A stretch of 56,325 nt of DNA from DATLWN01 sp964492895 (GTDB lineage: Bacteria > Pseudomonadota > Zetaproteobacteria > Mariprofundales > Mariprofundaceae): the NCBI GenBank assembly GCA_964492895.1, contig CAZBLR010000011.1, forward strand, positions 1 through 56,325, written 5' to 3'. The notes under the pieces were generated by a model, which was given only the letters and a program-made list of their open reading frames with translations, was not told the origin of the DNA and made no database searches. Numbering within the stretch: position 1 is the stretch's first letter; each line of letters opens with the position of its first letter. The position numbers were made by a program, and so were the translations under genes. Positions 1 to 8,398 of the stretch are shown one piece after another.

Positions 1-173
1 GGGTAATGCGTCCCGCCCCCCCATTCGTTGCGGGCCATGTGGATGTCCGAGTGGCAAATGCCGCAGAAGAGGATCTCGATGGCCACATCCTCGGGGCGCG
101 GCTCGCGGCGCTCGAAACTGAAGGGCCCAAGATCTGCGGTGGCGGCGTGCGTGGCATATCCATGTGCTTTCAT
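1..173 (-). CDS. NAD(P)-dependent zinc alcohol dehydrogenase, N-terminal part only
   Basis: Only the first 57 codons are in the window; the gene runs off the left edge. The protein begins MKAHGYATHAATADLGPF and contains CGICHSDIHMARNEWG, the catalytic zinc-binding Cys with the following His/Asp typical of the medium-chain dehydrogenase YahK/cinnamyl-alcohol dehydrogenase branch. Such enzymes reduce aldehydes to alcohols with NAD(P)H in the cytoplasm. A GGAGG Shine-Dalgarno lies at 181-185, eight bases before the ATG at 171-173. Substrate cannot be judged from this fragment. The family call rests on the short zinc motif but is distinctive. Confidence 0.85.
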   Translation of the reverse strand, partial: MKAHGYATHAATADLGPFSFERREPRPEDVAIEILFCGICHSDIHMARNEWGGGTHY

Positions 174-238
174 TGTGATACCTCCATGTCGGTCCTTTCT
201 CGTATTCAAATAATCCGGCTTAACCGTGTCATCGCCGT

Positions 239-252
239 ATCCGTTATCGGAT
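239..252. promoter_or_regulatory. Small inverted repeat upstream of the alcohol dehydrogenase
   Basis: Bases 239-252 read ATCCG-TTAT-CGGAT, a perfect 5-bp-arm inverted repeat about 65 bases upstream of the dehydrogenase start. It could be an operator, but five-base arms can arise by chance and no regulator gene is adjacent. Confidence 0.25.
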
Positions 253-331
253 CAATGAGGTCGGACTCGATCGGTTTCGAACGACCGCTTATGCCAGTTG
301 GGTTCCGTGCAAGGACGACACGCGCTGGCGG

Positions 332-1297
332 CTACACCGGATCCTGGTACTGGTGTCGGAAGGCATCGATGAAGACGTCGAGCTGGTCGGCGGGCAGGTG
401 ATTGATGCCGGCCGCCGCCTCGCGGCCGCCGCCGGTCGGGAAGCGCTGGCACAGCTCGCCGGCCCCGGCGCGGTTGTTCAGCGGTGCGCGCACGCTGATC
501 AGATAGGCGCCGTCGGCGAGCCCGGTCAGCAATGCGTGCGCCCGGCCGCGGTTGGCGCGCGCCAGCTCGTTGGCATACACCCCGCTCACGCGGCGCGCCC
601 ACGACGCATCGGGCAGGAACACCGCCGCCGCCCCCGGACCTTTCTCCTCCACGGGCAGCGATCTGGCCTGCTCCAGGTCCCCGGCCATGCCGTCGCGCAG
701 CTTCGGATAGGCCTCGGATTCGGCGATGAAGGTAAAGGGATCGGCATAGGGCCGGACGGCGCGGTACAGGTCATCGGGGGCGTAGAACAGGTCGTCGACG
801 GCAGCGCCGTAGCCGTTGTAGTTGATGCACTCGCCGAGGCTCCGCAGCGCCTGCAGCTGATCCTCGCTCAGGTTCAAGGGCGCGGCCGCGTGGCGGGCCG
901 AGTCGTGCAGGTTGTCGCCGAAGGCCGCCGCCACCGCCCAGGGAAGATACCGTCCTTCAAGATAATCGTTGACCAGAAGGCTGGTGCATACCTCGGAACG
1001 CGTGTCGATATGCCCCTCGAAATGCGTGCTGTCCGGAACCGGGCCGGCGAAGTGATGGTCGAAGTAACGGATGCGGGCACCGTTCGCGAGCAGGCGCAGC
1101 AGGTCGTGGCGGTTGGCATCCAGCGAGATGTCCAGCACCGTCACCCGATCGCCCCGATCCGCCTCGACGCGTTTCAACAGCGCAATGTCACGCTTGACGC
1201 CGGTGACAAGCTCCGATTCGCGGGGATCGGCCAGCCTCAACTGGTGCAGGGCGCAGATGCCGTCGGCGTCGCCGTTGAACACATCGATGTAACGCAT
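332..1297 (-). CDS. DHH-family phosphoesterase
   Basis: A 321-residue protein with the two landmarks of the DHH superfamily: FNGDADG near residues 7-13 and YFDHH around 78-82, which supply the metal-binding aspartates and histidines. A glycine-rich GGGREAAAGINHL near the C-terminus matches the DHHA1 nucleotide/substrate-binding region. Members hydrolyse phosphodiester bonds in nanoRNA, cyclic dinucleotides or inorganic pyrophosphate. This shorter, stand-alone type has no assigned substrate that I can name. It is divergent from the secreted-protein pair starting at 1398 and stands alone on its strand. The ATG at 1297 opens directly into the conserved first strand, so the start is well placed. 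Confidence 0.85.
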   Translation of the reverse strand: MRYIDVFNGDADGICALHQLRLADPRESELVTGVKRDIALLKRVEADRGDRVTVLDISLDANRHDLLRLLANGARIRYFDHHFAGPVPDSTHFEGHIDTRSEVCTSLLVNDYLEGRYLPWAVAAAFGDNLHDSARHAAAPLNLSEDQLQALRSLGECINYNGYGAAVDDLFYAPDDLYRAVRPYADPFTFIAESEAYPKLRDGMAGDLEQARSLPVEEKGPGAAAVFLPDASWARRVSGVYANELARANRGRAHALLTGLADGAYLISVRAPLNNRAGAGELCQRFPTGGGREAAAGINHLPADQLDVFIDAFRHQYQDPV

Positions 1298-1397
1298 ACC
1301 GTCAATGTAGCAGGCGGCCGCCGCAATGCCACCGCCCTCCCGTGATCATTGCGCCATGCCAGCCCGGTGTCGTTCGTCTAGGATGCAGACAAGCGCC

Positions 1398-1990
1398 ATG
1401 ACACAGACGACCCTCCGCCTTCTTCCGCTTCTGGCTGCCGCACTGCTGCTGCCGGCCGGCAACCCTCCGGCCTTGGCCGCCGCGTCCGCCGCCGNNNNNN
1501 NNNNNNNNNNNNNNNNNNNNNNNNNNNNNNNNNNNNNNNNNNNNNNNNNNNNNNNNNNNNNNNNNNNNNNNNNNNNNNNNNNNNNNNNNNNNNNGCCGCC
1601 GCGTCCGCCGCCGTGCAGTCGCCCAACGGCCAGCAGGCACAGGCCGCAACAACGGCGAAGCCGTCCGATGCCAAGACCGTGAAGAGCACGGAGACCAAAC
1701 CGGCCCCGCAGTTCGACATGGACACGCTGATCGAGCGCCTGAAGCAGACCCAGGCCATCGGCGTGCTGACCAAGCTGGTGCTGCGCTCGGACGTCACCGA
1801 CCTGATCAACGAGGTCAAGCTTTACAAGAAGACCAAGGGATCGACCAGACAGCTCGAACGCATCAAGGCCCATTTCAACGGCCTGCTGCTGAAGGTGCTG
1901 GCACTGCTCAACGACGATCCCAGGCTGGCGCAGGACATCCAGTCCGCGCGCGACAACCTTTGGCAACATCTGATGGAGGTGAAGGCATGA
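1398..1990 (+). CDS. Small exported protein of unknown function, interrupted by scaffold gap
   Basis: The frame from ATG 1398 begins with a signal peptide (MTQTTLRLLPLLAAALLLPA...ALAAASAA) and runs into 100 Ns at 1495. After the gap the frame continues from 1595 with a Ser/Thr/Pro/Lys-rich linker and a helical C-terminal part (residues such as DMDTLIERLKQTQAIGVLTK) to the stop at 1990. The two halves are out of frame across the Ns as written. If the 19-base duplicate at the gap edges is merged (see the gap entry) they join in frame into one protein of about 157 residues. I do not recognise the family. The stop overlaps the start of the next exported protein (ATGA), so the two are probably co-translated and may act together in the periplasm. 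Confidence 0.6.
1495..1594. other. Assembly gap of 100 Ns flanked by an identical 19-mer
   Basis: Exactly 100 Ns, a conventional placeholder length. The 19 bases just before the gap (1476-1494) and just after it (1595-1613) are identical: GCCGCCGCGTCCGCCGCCG. This is what an unmerged contig overlap looks like. True gap length is probably zero or negative. Confidence 0.9.
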
Positions 1991-2244
1991 AACCAATGAT
2001 CCTGCTGCTGGGGCTATTCCTCCTGGGCATGACCCCCAACGCCTGGGCGGTCACCGATGCCCAGGACATCGCCACGACGATCCGGCTGCGCGGCTACGAG
2101 TGCGGCGGCGATGCCGTCACGAACATCCGTGAATCGACCGATGCCTCGGGCACACGCACCATCCTCGCCACCTGCCCGAACGGCAAGCGCTACCGCATCG
2201 TCGTCTCGCCCGAGGGCCGCGTCAGCGTGCAGCCGGCCCGCTAG
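1987..2244 (+). CDS. Small exported protein of unknown function
   Basis: An 85-residue protein starting MKPMILLLGLFLLGMTPNAWA, a clear Sec signal peptide, followed by a mature part of about 64 residues with two cysteines (GYECGG and ATCPNG) that could form a disulfide. The ATG at 1987 overlaps the stop of the preceding exported protein; an earlier in-frame start would add residues ahead of a complete signal peptide and is less likely. I do not recognise the family. Co-translation with the upstream gene suggests a shared envelope role. Confidence 0.7.
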   Translation: MKPMILLLGLFLLGMTPNAWAVTDAQDIATTIRLRGYECGGDAVTNIRESTDASGTRTILATCPNGKRYRIVVSPEGRVSVQPAR

Positions 2245-2250
2245 AGAGGC

Positions 2251-2616
2251 TCAGCCCCGCCGGGTCAGATAGCGCAGCCAGTCTCCGCCCATGACCACCG
2301 GCACGGCCGGTGCCGGACGGTCCCACAGATAGACCCAGGCTTCACCGTATGGGGTACGGACGTGCTCGCGTCGATAATCGCCCGGGCAGCCCTCGTAAAC
2401 ATCCAGCGCCGGCAGCATGCCCTGCTCGATCCGGTAGACCTCGCCGGCCACCGTGCCGCTTCCCGGCACCAGCGCCGGATACGCCCCCATGTCGAGCAGG
2501 TCGTAGTGCGGGCCGCTGGTCCAGCCCCCGAGCAGTTCCGCCCCTTCCATCAACCGGTGATGGCTGCCGCCATGGCGCAGCGTGCCGTAGACAAAGATCA
2601 GTGTATCCGCGCGCAT
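2251..2616 (-). CDS. Gamma-glutamylcyclotransferase-like (AIG2/YtfP) protein
   Basis: A 121-residue protein with the family substrate-loop motif VYGTLRHG at residues 9-16 and LDVYEG at 71-76, where Glu75 occupies the place of the catalytic acid. The length is standard for the single-domain bacterial YtfP/AIG2 group. Members release 5-oxoproline from gamma-glutamyl amines or peptides. The bacterial ones are mostly uncharacterised, so only the class can be stated. It is convergent with the exported-protein pair, six bases after the latter's stop. Confidence 0.85.
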   Translation of the reverse strand: MRADTLIFVYGTLRHGGSHHRLMEGAELLGGWTSGPHYDLLDMGAYPALVPGSGTVAGEVYRIEQGMLPALDVYEGCPGDYRREHVRTPYGEAWVYLWDRPAPAVPVVMGGDWLRYLTRRG

Positions 2617-2696
2617 GGCGACCCCAGCGGTATCGGGTGCCGGCCTCGGGGCCTAGCGGCGACGGGAAGCGGGCCGGACCGGCACGCGCCGGGGCA

Positions 2697-3290
2697 TCAG
2701 TTCCACTTGTCGATTTCCTGCATGATCTCCACGAGCTCGAGCAGGCTGGCTGCCCCGGTCTTGTGCATGATGTGGGATCGATGCACCTCGACCGTGCGCG
2801 GGCTGATGTCGAGCTCCCGGGCGATCTCCTTGTTGGCCTTGCCCTGCACGGCCAGCGACAGCACCTCGTGCTCACGGTCGGTCAGGTTCTCCAGGCGCTT
2901 CTTGGCCTCGATAAACCGGTTGTTGATCTCGCATGCCGTGCGGATGCGCTCGAGCAGCACCTCGGTATCCACCGGCTTGGTCAGGAAATCCACGGCTCCG
3001 GCCTTGATGGTGCGCACGGTCAACGGGATGTTGCCATGCGCCGACAGGAAGATGATCGGCAGGCGGATGTCGCGCTGCAGCAATTCCTTCTGCAGGGTCG
3101 GGCCGTCCATGCCCGGCATCTTCACATCGAGGACGATGCAGCCGCGGCAGTCGGGCGAACAGCCGGCGATAAACGCCTCGGCACTCGGGAAGGTGCGGAC
3201 GGTATAGCCGCCCGCTTCGATGGATTCCGCGAGCACACTGCGCACCACCTCATCATCGTCGATGATGAAAACGACAGGTTCGGTAGTCAT
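2697..3290 (-). CDS. FixJ/NarL-type response regulator
   Basis: A 197-residue two-domain transcription factor. The receiver domain shows the acidic pocket IIDDDE at residues 9-14, the phospho-acceptor Asp55 in VLDVKMPGMDG, the switch residue Ser in FLSAHG and the KPVD lysine. The C-terminal LuxR-type helix-turn-helix is LTDREHEVLSLAVQGKANKE followed by IARELDISPRTVEVHRSHIM. This arrangement matches FixJ/TodT regulators, which normally pair with a PAS-histidine kinase. No kinase gene is next to it, so its signal is unknown. It lies downstream of a 415-base gene-free stretch. Confidence 0.9.
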   Translation of the reverse strand: MTTEPVVFIIDDDEVVRSVLAESIEAGGYTVRTFPSAEAFIAGCSPDCRGCIVLDVKMPGMDGPTLQKELLQRDIRLPIIFLSAHGNIPLTVRTIKAGAVDFLTKPVDTEVLLERIRTACEINNRFIEAKKRLENLTDREHEVLSLAVQGKANKEIARELDISPRTVEVHRSHIMHKTGAASLLELVEIMQEIDKWN

Positions 3291-3705
3291 GATGCCATAC
3301 CCAGGATCGGACAGCCGCAGGTCTCCGCGGCCGTCTGGCCCTGCCCGGAGCTGGTGTTTCCGGCCCTTCCACGGCTTGTCACAGCATCGCCCATGGCACC
3401 CTCAGAAAAGCATCTGCTCCCGGTGGAGCGGGGGCTACCGCCACCCGGAATCCGGTGGCACTTGATCCCAGAAAATGAGCCCAAACGCTTCAGCCCTCCC
3501 TCTTTCCGGCTTCGGTGAGTATTACCAGAAAGCATGATAATCTGTATAAGCATGCTCACTTAAGCAACCTTACGCATTCCGCCCCGGCCCCCGTCATCGA
3601 TCTGTCCGGGGCGCACCGGGCCTTTGCCGAAAATATCCTTCTTCACGATGATGGGCAATATGCATCCGAGGAAAAGCAGTGCAAATGCGCGCCCGTCGCA
3701 TCTGC
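3291..3705. other. Gene-free stretch upstream of the response regulator
   Basis: No convincing complete gene on either strand. The part from about 3480 to 3700 is less GC-rich than its surroundings. On the minus strand a frame ending at the TAA at 3560-3562 reads like a membrane segment followed by a basic tail (for example FALLFLGCILPIIVKKDIFG) but has no usable start codon. It may be a remnant or chance. The promoter for the response regulator should lie at the left end. Confidence 0.4.
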
Positions 3706-6384
3706 CTAACGCAGCGGCAGCACGGCGCGCACGATGTCCTTGTGCTCGCGCATCGGTTCGAGGGTGAAGCCCAGCTTCTTGACCAGCGTCAGCATGGCCT
3801 TGTTTTCCAGGCTCACCTCGCCCTCGAAGCGCAGGATACCCTTGTCCTTGGCGGTGCTGATCAGGGTGCGCATCAGGCGGGTGCCGATGCCCAGGCGCTG
3901 GCAGCTATCGGCGACCACCACGGCATAATCCGCCGATTCGCCGTCCGGGTTCGTGATGTAGCTGGCCACACCCATTTCGCGCGGCAGGCTCTCGTCGACA
4001 TTGATGGCCACGAAGGCCATCTCGCGATCGTAGTCGATCTGCGTGAAGCGGATCACCATCTCCGGCGTCAGCTCCTGCGTGACCTTGCGGAAGCGGAAGA
4101 ACTTGCTGCGCTCGGACAGGCCGTTGAAGAAATCCTTTTCCATGCTCGCGTCTTCCGGGCGGATGGGACGGATCTGGATGGTCATGCCGTTCGGCAACTG
4201 GTGCTGACGGGCCAGCTGGTGCGGGTAGGGATGGATCGCCATATGGGCGTAGGGCGTCAGCTGGTGCGACGCGGCCACCCGGATGCGCGCATCCACGGCC
4301 ATGACACCATGCTCGTCGGCGATCAGGGGGTTGATGTCCAGCTCCATGATCTCCGGCAACTCGCTGACCATCTCCGAGATGCACAGCAGGGTTTCGATCA
4401 GCGCCTGGCGGTCGATCGCCGGCATCTGCCGGAACGGCGCGATGTAGCGGCTGGCCCGGGTCTTGGCGATCAGCTGTTCGGCCAGGTCGCTGTTCAGCGG
4501 CGGCAGAGCGACGGCCTTGTCCTGCAGGATCTCGACCATGGTGCCGCCCAGCCCGAAGCTGACGGCCGGCCCGAACACCGGATCGCGGACGACACCGATC
4601 ATCAACTCCCGGCTGCTGGCGGAGCGATGCATGGGCTCGACGGTCATCTCCACCTGCGCCGTCTCCGGCCGCAGCTGCCTGACCTGGGCCTCCAGTTCCT
4701 GGAACTGCCGCGCCACCTGCTGGGCGCTGGCCAGGTTCAGGCGCACGCCGCCGATATCGGACTTGTGGCTGAACTCGGACATGTTGATCTTGAGCACCAC
4801 CGGGAATCCCAGGGTCTCGGCCGCCATCATGGCCTCCTTGGTATCGCCGACCTTGACGGTGGGCGTCACCGGTACATGGAAGGCCGAAAGAATGGCCTTG
4901 GACTCCTGGGCGGTCAGCACATCCCTGCCCTCGGCCAGCACGCGCTCGATGATCAGGCGCGCACCATCGATGTCCGGTGCCCGGTACTGATCGCGCGGCA
5001 GCGGGATCTGCTGCACCAGCCGCTGGTTCCGCTTGTAGCGGGCCAGGAAGGAGAAGGCATCGACGCCCACCTCCGGTGTGGTGAAGTGGGCGATATGCTC
5101 GTCGGCGAACAGGGCCCGCCCCGCCTCCACGCGCTTGCCGCCCGTCCAGGATGCCATCACCGGCTTGCTGCTTCCCTTGGCGGCCTGCACCAGCAGCTGG
5201 GCCACCCTGGCCGGATCGGTCATCGCCTGCGGGGTCAGGATCACCAGGATGCCGTCGATCGCGTCGTCCTTCAGGCAGATCTCCAGCACCTGCCGGTAAC
5301 GCTCGGGCGTGGCATCCCCGAGGATGTCGATGGGATTGGCATGCGACCAATGCGCCGGCAGCACGGCATTCAGGCTGGCCATGGTCTCCTCGCCGGGATC
5401 GGCCAGGGTGACGCCGACCTCCTCGGCCCGATCGGCGCTCATCACGCCCGGGCCGCCGGCATTGGTGATGATGGCCAGCCGGTCCCGCTCGATGGTGTAG
5501 GTATTGGCCATGATGCGCGCGGCCGAGAACAGCTGGGCGATGCTGTAGGTGCGCACCACCCCGGCGCGTTCGATGGCCGCGTCGAACACATCGTCGGCGC
5601 CGACCATGGCGCCGGTATGCGACATGGCCGCCCGGCTGCCCGCCTCGTGCCGCCCGGCCTTGATCAGGATCACCGGCTTCAGGCGCGCCGCCGCCTTCAG
5701 GCCGGACAGGAAGCCGCGGGCGGCGCGGGTGCCCTCGACATAGAGCAGGATGTTCCTGGTCTGTGGATCGAGCGCCAGGAAATCCAGGATCTCGCCGAAA
5801 TCGATATCGGCCGCATCGCCCATCGACACGACGGTGGAAAAGCCGATGTCCTGCGACTGGGCCCAGTCCAGGATGGCGGTGCATACCGCACCGGATTGCG
5901 ACACCAGCGCCAGATGCCCGTCGCCGATGGTGCCGTAGCCGAAGGTGGCATTCAGCTTGGCGCTGGGCCGGATAATGCCGAGGCAGTTCGGGCCGACGAT
6001 GCGCAACCCGTAGCGACCGGCCGTCTCCAGCACCTCCTGCTGCAGCCGGTGCCCGGCCTCGCCGAGCTCGCCGAAACCGGCGGAGATGACCACCGCCGCC
6101 CGCGTCCCCTTCTCCCCGCACTGGCGGATGATGGCGGGCACGGTGGCCGCCGGCGTGGCGATCACGACCAGATCGGGGGCCTCGGGCAGGGCATCGATAT
6201 CCGGGTAGCAGGCCAGGCCGAGGATGTGCTCGTGCTTCGGGTTGACCGGATACAGCCGGCCGGCGAACCCCGCCTCCTGCATGTTGATCATCAGGCGCTG
6301 GCCGACGCTGTCCGGACGTTCGGTCGCCCCGACGATGGCCACGCTCCTGGGCACGAAAAAAGGATTCAGGTAATGCGGTCCCAT
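3706..6384 (-). CDS. ADP-forming acyl-CoA synthetase / GNAT acetyltransferase fusion
   Basis: An 892-residue multidomain protein. It opens with a CoA-binding Rossmann domain (VAIVGATERPDSVGQ, YPVNPKHEHILG), then the ligase-CoA domains (SQSGAVCTAILDWAQ; SHTGAMVGADDVFDAA carrying the phospho-histidine), an ATP-grasp domain (residues near FPVVLKINMSEFSHKSDIGG), and ends in a GNAT acetyltransferase domain with the acetyl-CoA loop RLGIGTRLM and a LEN...LVKKLGF ending. This is the architecture of Pat/YfiQ-type protein lysine acetyltransferases and of acetate-CoA ligase (ADP-forming) fusions. It may therefore acetylate acetyl-CoA synthetase or make acetyl-CoA. It starts 36 bases after the hydrogenase protease gene and may be read through from the hox operon. 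The GNAT domain is intact, whereas whether the synthetase half is catalytic cannot be judged here. Confidence 0.85.
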   Translation of the reverse strand: MGPHYLNPFFVPRSVAIVGATERPDSVGQRLMINMQEAGFAGRLYPVNPKHEHILGLACYPDIDALPEAPDLVVIATPAATVPAIIRQCGEKGTRAAVVISAGFGELGEAGHRLQQEVLETAGRYGLRIVGPNCLGIIRPSAKLNATFGYGTIGDGHLALVSQSGAVCTAILDWAQSQDIGFSTVVSMGDAADIDFGEILDFLALDPQTRNILLYVEGTRAARGFLSGLKAAARLKPVILIKAGRHEAGSRAAMSHTGAMVGADDVFDAAIERAGVVRTYSIAQLFSAARIMANTYTIERDRLAIITNAGGPGVMSADRAEEVGVTLADPGEETMASLNAVLPAHWSHANPIDILGDATPERYRQVLEICLKDDAIDGILVILTPQAMTDPARVAQLLVQAAKGSSKPVMASWTGGKRVEAGRALFADEHIAHFTTPEVGVDAFSFLARYKRNQRLVQQIPLPRDQYRAPDIDGARLIIERVLAEGRDVLTAQESKAILSAFHVPVTPTVKVGDTKEAMMAAETLGFPVVLKINMSEFSHKSDIGGVRLNLASAQQVARQFQELEAQVRQLRPETAQVEMTVEPMHRSASSRELMIGVVRDPVFGPAVSFGLGGTMVEILQDKAVALPPLNSDLAEQLIAKTRASRYIAPFRQMPAIDRQALIETLLCISEMVSELPEIMELDINPLIADEHGVMAVDARIRVAASHQLTPYAHMAIHPYPHQLARQHQLPNGMTIQIRPIRPEDASMEKDFFNGLSERSKFFRFRKVTQELTPEMVIRFTQIDYDREMAFVAINVDESLPREMGVASYITNPDGESADYAVVVADSCQRLGIGTRLMRTLISTAKDKGILRFEGEVSLENKAMLTLVKKLGFTLEPMREHKDIVRAVLPLR

Positions 6385-6420
6385 GACTGGCTTGCCCCTA
6401 TCTTGAATTCCGTCGCCGGC

Positions 6421-6930
6421 TCACGCGCCGCATGCCGCCCCGTCGAGGGCGGCCTGCTGCCAGGATTCCGGACTGGCATCGGCGCACAGGCCGTGGAACA
6501 GCGCCAGTGCCGCCTCCAGGTTGGCCTCGGCCCGCGGGCCCAGCGCCTCGCCCAGCTCGAAGCCGTAACCGCGGATGCTGAGCACGAAGGCGGGCGGCGG
6601 CTCCGACCCGTAGACCTGGCGGTAGGCGTACAGCAGCGCCCCCGGGGTCATGGCATGGCTGGTGTAGCTGTCGTCCTTCGCGGCGCGCACCGGCGACAGA
6701 AGGTAGGGGGCGGCGCAGGAGGCGTCGGCATCGACGAACAGCAGCAGCGCGCGTACGCACAGGTCGGTGACGTGCTCGACCTGCAGCTGCATGTCGGTCA
6801 GGCATTCGACCCCGCCGGTCGCGTCCACCCCCTCGTGCTGCAGGCGTTCCACGAAGGCCGGGCCGAGCGCGTCGTCGCCGCGGCCGGGGTTGCCGTATCC
6901 GAACACCAGGATGCCGGGCATGTCAGCCAC
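6421..6930 (-). CDS. hoxW: [NiFe]-hydrogenase maturation protease
   Basis: A 169-residue peptidase of the HyaD/HybD/HoxW family. The N-terminal VFGYGNPGRGDDALGP carries the first acidic Ni-sensing residue; further acidic and His candidates are FVDADAS and SHAMTPG. These enzymes clip the C-terminal tail of the large subunit once nickel is inserted. The start overlaps the 3' end of hoxH by eight bases, so it is coupled to its substrate's gene. The predicted substrate tail is the 27 residues after DPCLSCATH in HoxH. The symbol is chosen from context; sequence alone only shows the family. Confidence 0.88.
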   Translation of the reverse strand: MADMPGILVFGYGNPGRGDDALGPAFVERLQHEGVDATGGVECLTDMQLQVEHVTDLCVRALLLFVDADASCAAPYLLSPVRAAKDDSYTSHAMTPGALLYAYRQVYGSEPPPAFVLSIRGYGFELGEALGPRAEANLEAALALFHGLCADASPESWQQAALDGAACGA

Positions 6931-8386
6931 CTCCCTTGGTCAGGCGATCGACGATGCGGCCATCGGCATCGACGAGCTCCACCTGCAGCGGCATGCGCCC
7001 CAGGGCATGCGTGGCGCAGGACAGGCAGGGGTCGTAGGCGCGGATCGCCACCTCGAGATGATTCAGCAGCCCCTCGGTCAGGGTGCGGCCGTCGAGGTAG
7101 TGGTCGGCGACGACGCGCACGGACGCGTTCATCGCCTGGTTGTTGCTCGTCGTCGATACGATCAGGTTGGCCTTCTCGATCAGGCCGTCGTCGTCGACAC
7201 GGTAGTGATGGAACAGCGTGCCGCGCGGCGCCTCGATGACGCCGATGCCCTCGCGGCGCCGCTCCCCCTCCGGCACCACGAGTTCGGCTCCGGTGATCTC
7301 GGGGTCACGCAGCAGCAACGCGATCGACTCGGCGCAGTGCAGCGCCTCGATCATGCGCGCCCAGTGATAGGCCAGCGTGTCATGCACGAGCCCGCCGCCA
7401 GCGTAGTCCCGGAAGCGCTGGCGCGCCGCCTCGGCCAAGGGCGTGGGAATGAGATCGCAGTTGTTGACGCGGGACAGTGGCCCGACCCGGTACCAGCCGT
7501 GCTCCCGGCCCAGCGACTGCAGGAACGGGAACTTCATGTAGCTCCACGGCCGCACTTCCTCGCTGAGCAGTTCGGCGTAGCTGCGGTAGTCGACGCCGTC
7601 GAAGATCAACTCTCCCGTTGCCGCACGGGCGCGCAGGCCGCCGTGATAGAGCTCCAGCGCACCGCCGTCGCCGGACAGCGACAGGAAATGGCTGCGGATA
7701 GCGCCGAAGTCATGGTGCTCCGCATGGCTGCGATGGATCTCCTCGTTCAGCGCCACCGCCTCCCGGCACCATGCGATGGCATCGGCTACGCCGGCCAGCA
7801 GCACGTCGCGCCGCTCCGCGGCCAGGGCCTTGTTCATGCCGCCCGGCACCGTGGCCGTGCCATGGATGCGCTTGCCGGCGATGGCCTCGATGATCTGCTG
7901 GCCGTATTTGCGCAGCCTGACCCCCTTCATGCCGAGATCCGGGTACTTGTCCAGCACGCCGACGATGTTGCGCTGGGCCACATCGCTGCCGAAGCCGAAC
8001 AGCAGGTCCGGCGAGGCCAGGTGGAAGAAATGCAGGGCATGGGACTGCAGCACCTGCCCGAAATGCAGCAGGCGGCGCAGCTTGACGGCCGTGGGCGTCA
8101 GTTGCTCGACGCCGATCAACTGGTCCACCGCCTTGGCGGCCGCCAGCTGGTGGCTGACCGGGCAGATGCCGCACAACCGCTGCACGACGAAGGGCACGTC
8201 GCGATAGGGCCTGCCCTGGATGAACTTCTCGAAGCCGCGGAACTCGACGATATGGAAGCGGGCCTCGTGCACGTGGCCGGCCTCGTCGAGCTGCAGCGTG
8301 ATCCGGCCATGGCCCTCGACGCGCGACACCGGGTCGATGGCGACGCGCCTGAGCGTGGATGGGGGCGGGTTCTGCGGCTGGTCCAT
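6923..8386 (-). CDS. hoxH: NAD-reducing hydrogenase large subunit HoxH
   Basis: A 487-residue [NiFe]-hydrogenase large subunit. The L1 site RLCGICPVSH (Cys72, Cys75, His79) and the L2 site DPCLSCATH (Cys454, Cys457, His460) supply the four cysteines that hold the Ni-Fe centre. The 27 residues after His460 are the tail removed by the maturation protease. The N-terminal DPVSRVEGHGRI is also diagnostic. With HoxY it forms the hydrogenase module of the soluble group 3d enzyme, which exchanges electrons between H2 and NAD+. It begins 12 bases after hoxY ends, with a GAGGA ribosome site in that gap. Confidence 0.96.
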   Translation of the reverse strand: MDQPQNPPPSTLRRVAIDPVSRVEGHGRITLQLDEAGHVHEARFHIVEFRGFEKFIQGRPYRDVPFVVQRLCGICPVSHQLAAAKAVDQLIGVEQLTPTAVKLRRLLHFGQVLQSHALHFFHLASPDLLFGFGSDVAQRNIVGVLDKYPDLGMKGVRLRKYGQQIIEAIAGKRIHGTATVPGGMNKALAAERRDVLLAGVADAIAWCREAVALNEEIHRSHAEHHDFGAIRSHFLSLSGDGGALELYHGGLRARAATGELIFDGVDYRSYAELLSEEVRPWSYMKFPFLQSLGREHGWYRVGPLSRVNNCDLIPTPLAEAARQRFRDYAGGGLVHDTLAYHWARMIEALHCAESIALLLRDPEITGAELVVPEGERRREGIGVIEAPRGTLFHHYRVDDDGLIEKANLIVSTTSNNQAMNASVRVVADHYLDGRTLTEGLLNHLEVAIRAYDPCLSCATHALGRMPLQVELVDADGRIVDRLTKGGG

Positions 8387-8398
8387 GGATGCGTATCC

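Noticed and set aside
3679..7239. A very long open frame (1186 codons) on the plus strand
   Set aside because: It is antisense to the acyl-CoA synthetase/GNAT and hydrogenase genes, rich in His/Gln/Gly/Arg as expected of a GC-rich shadow frame, and has no recognisable motif.
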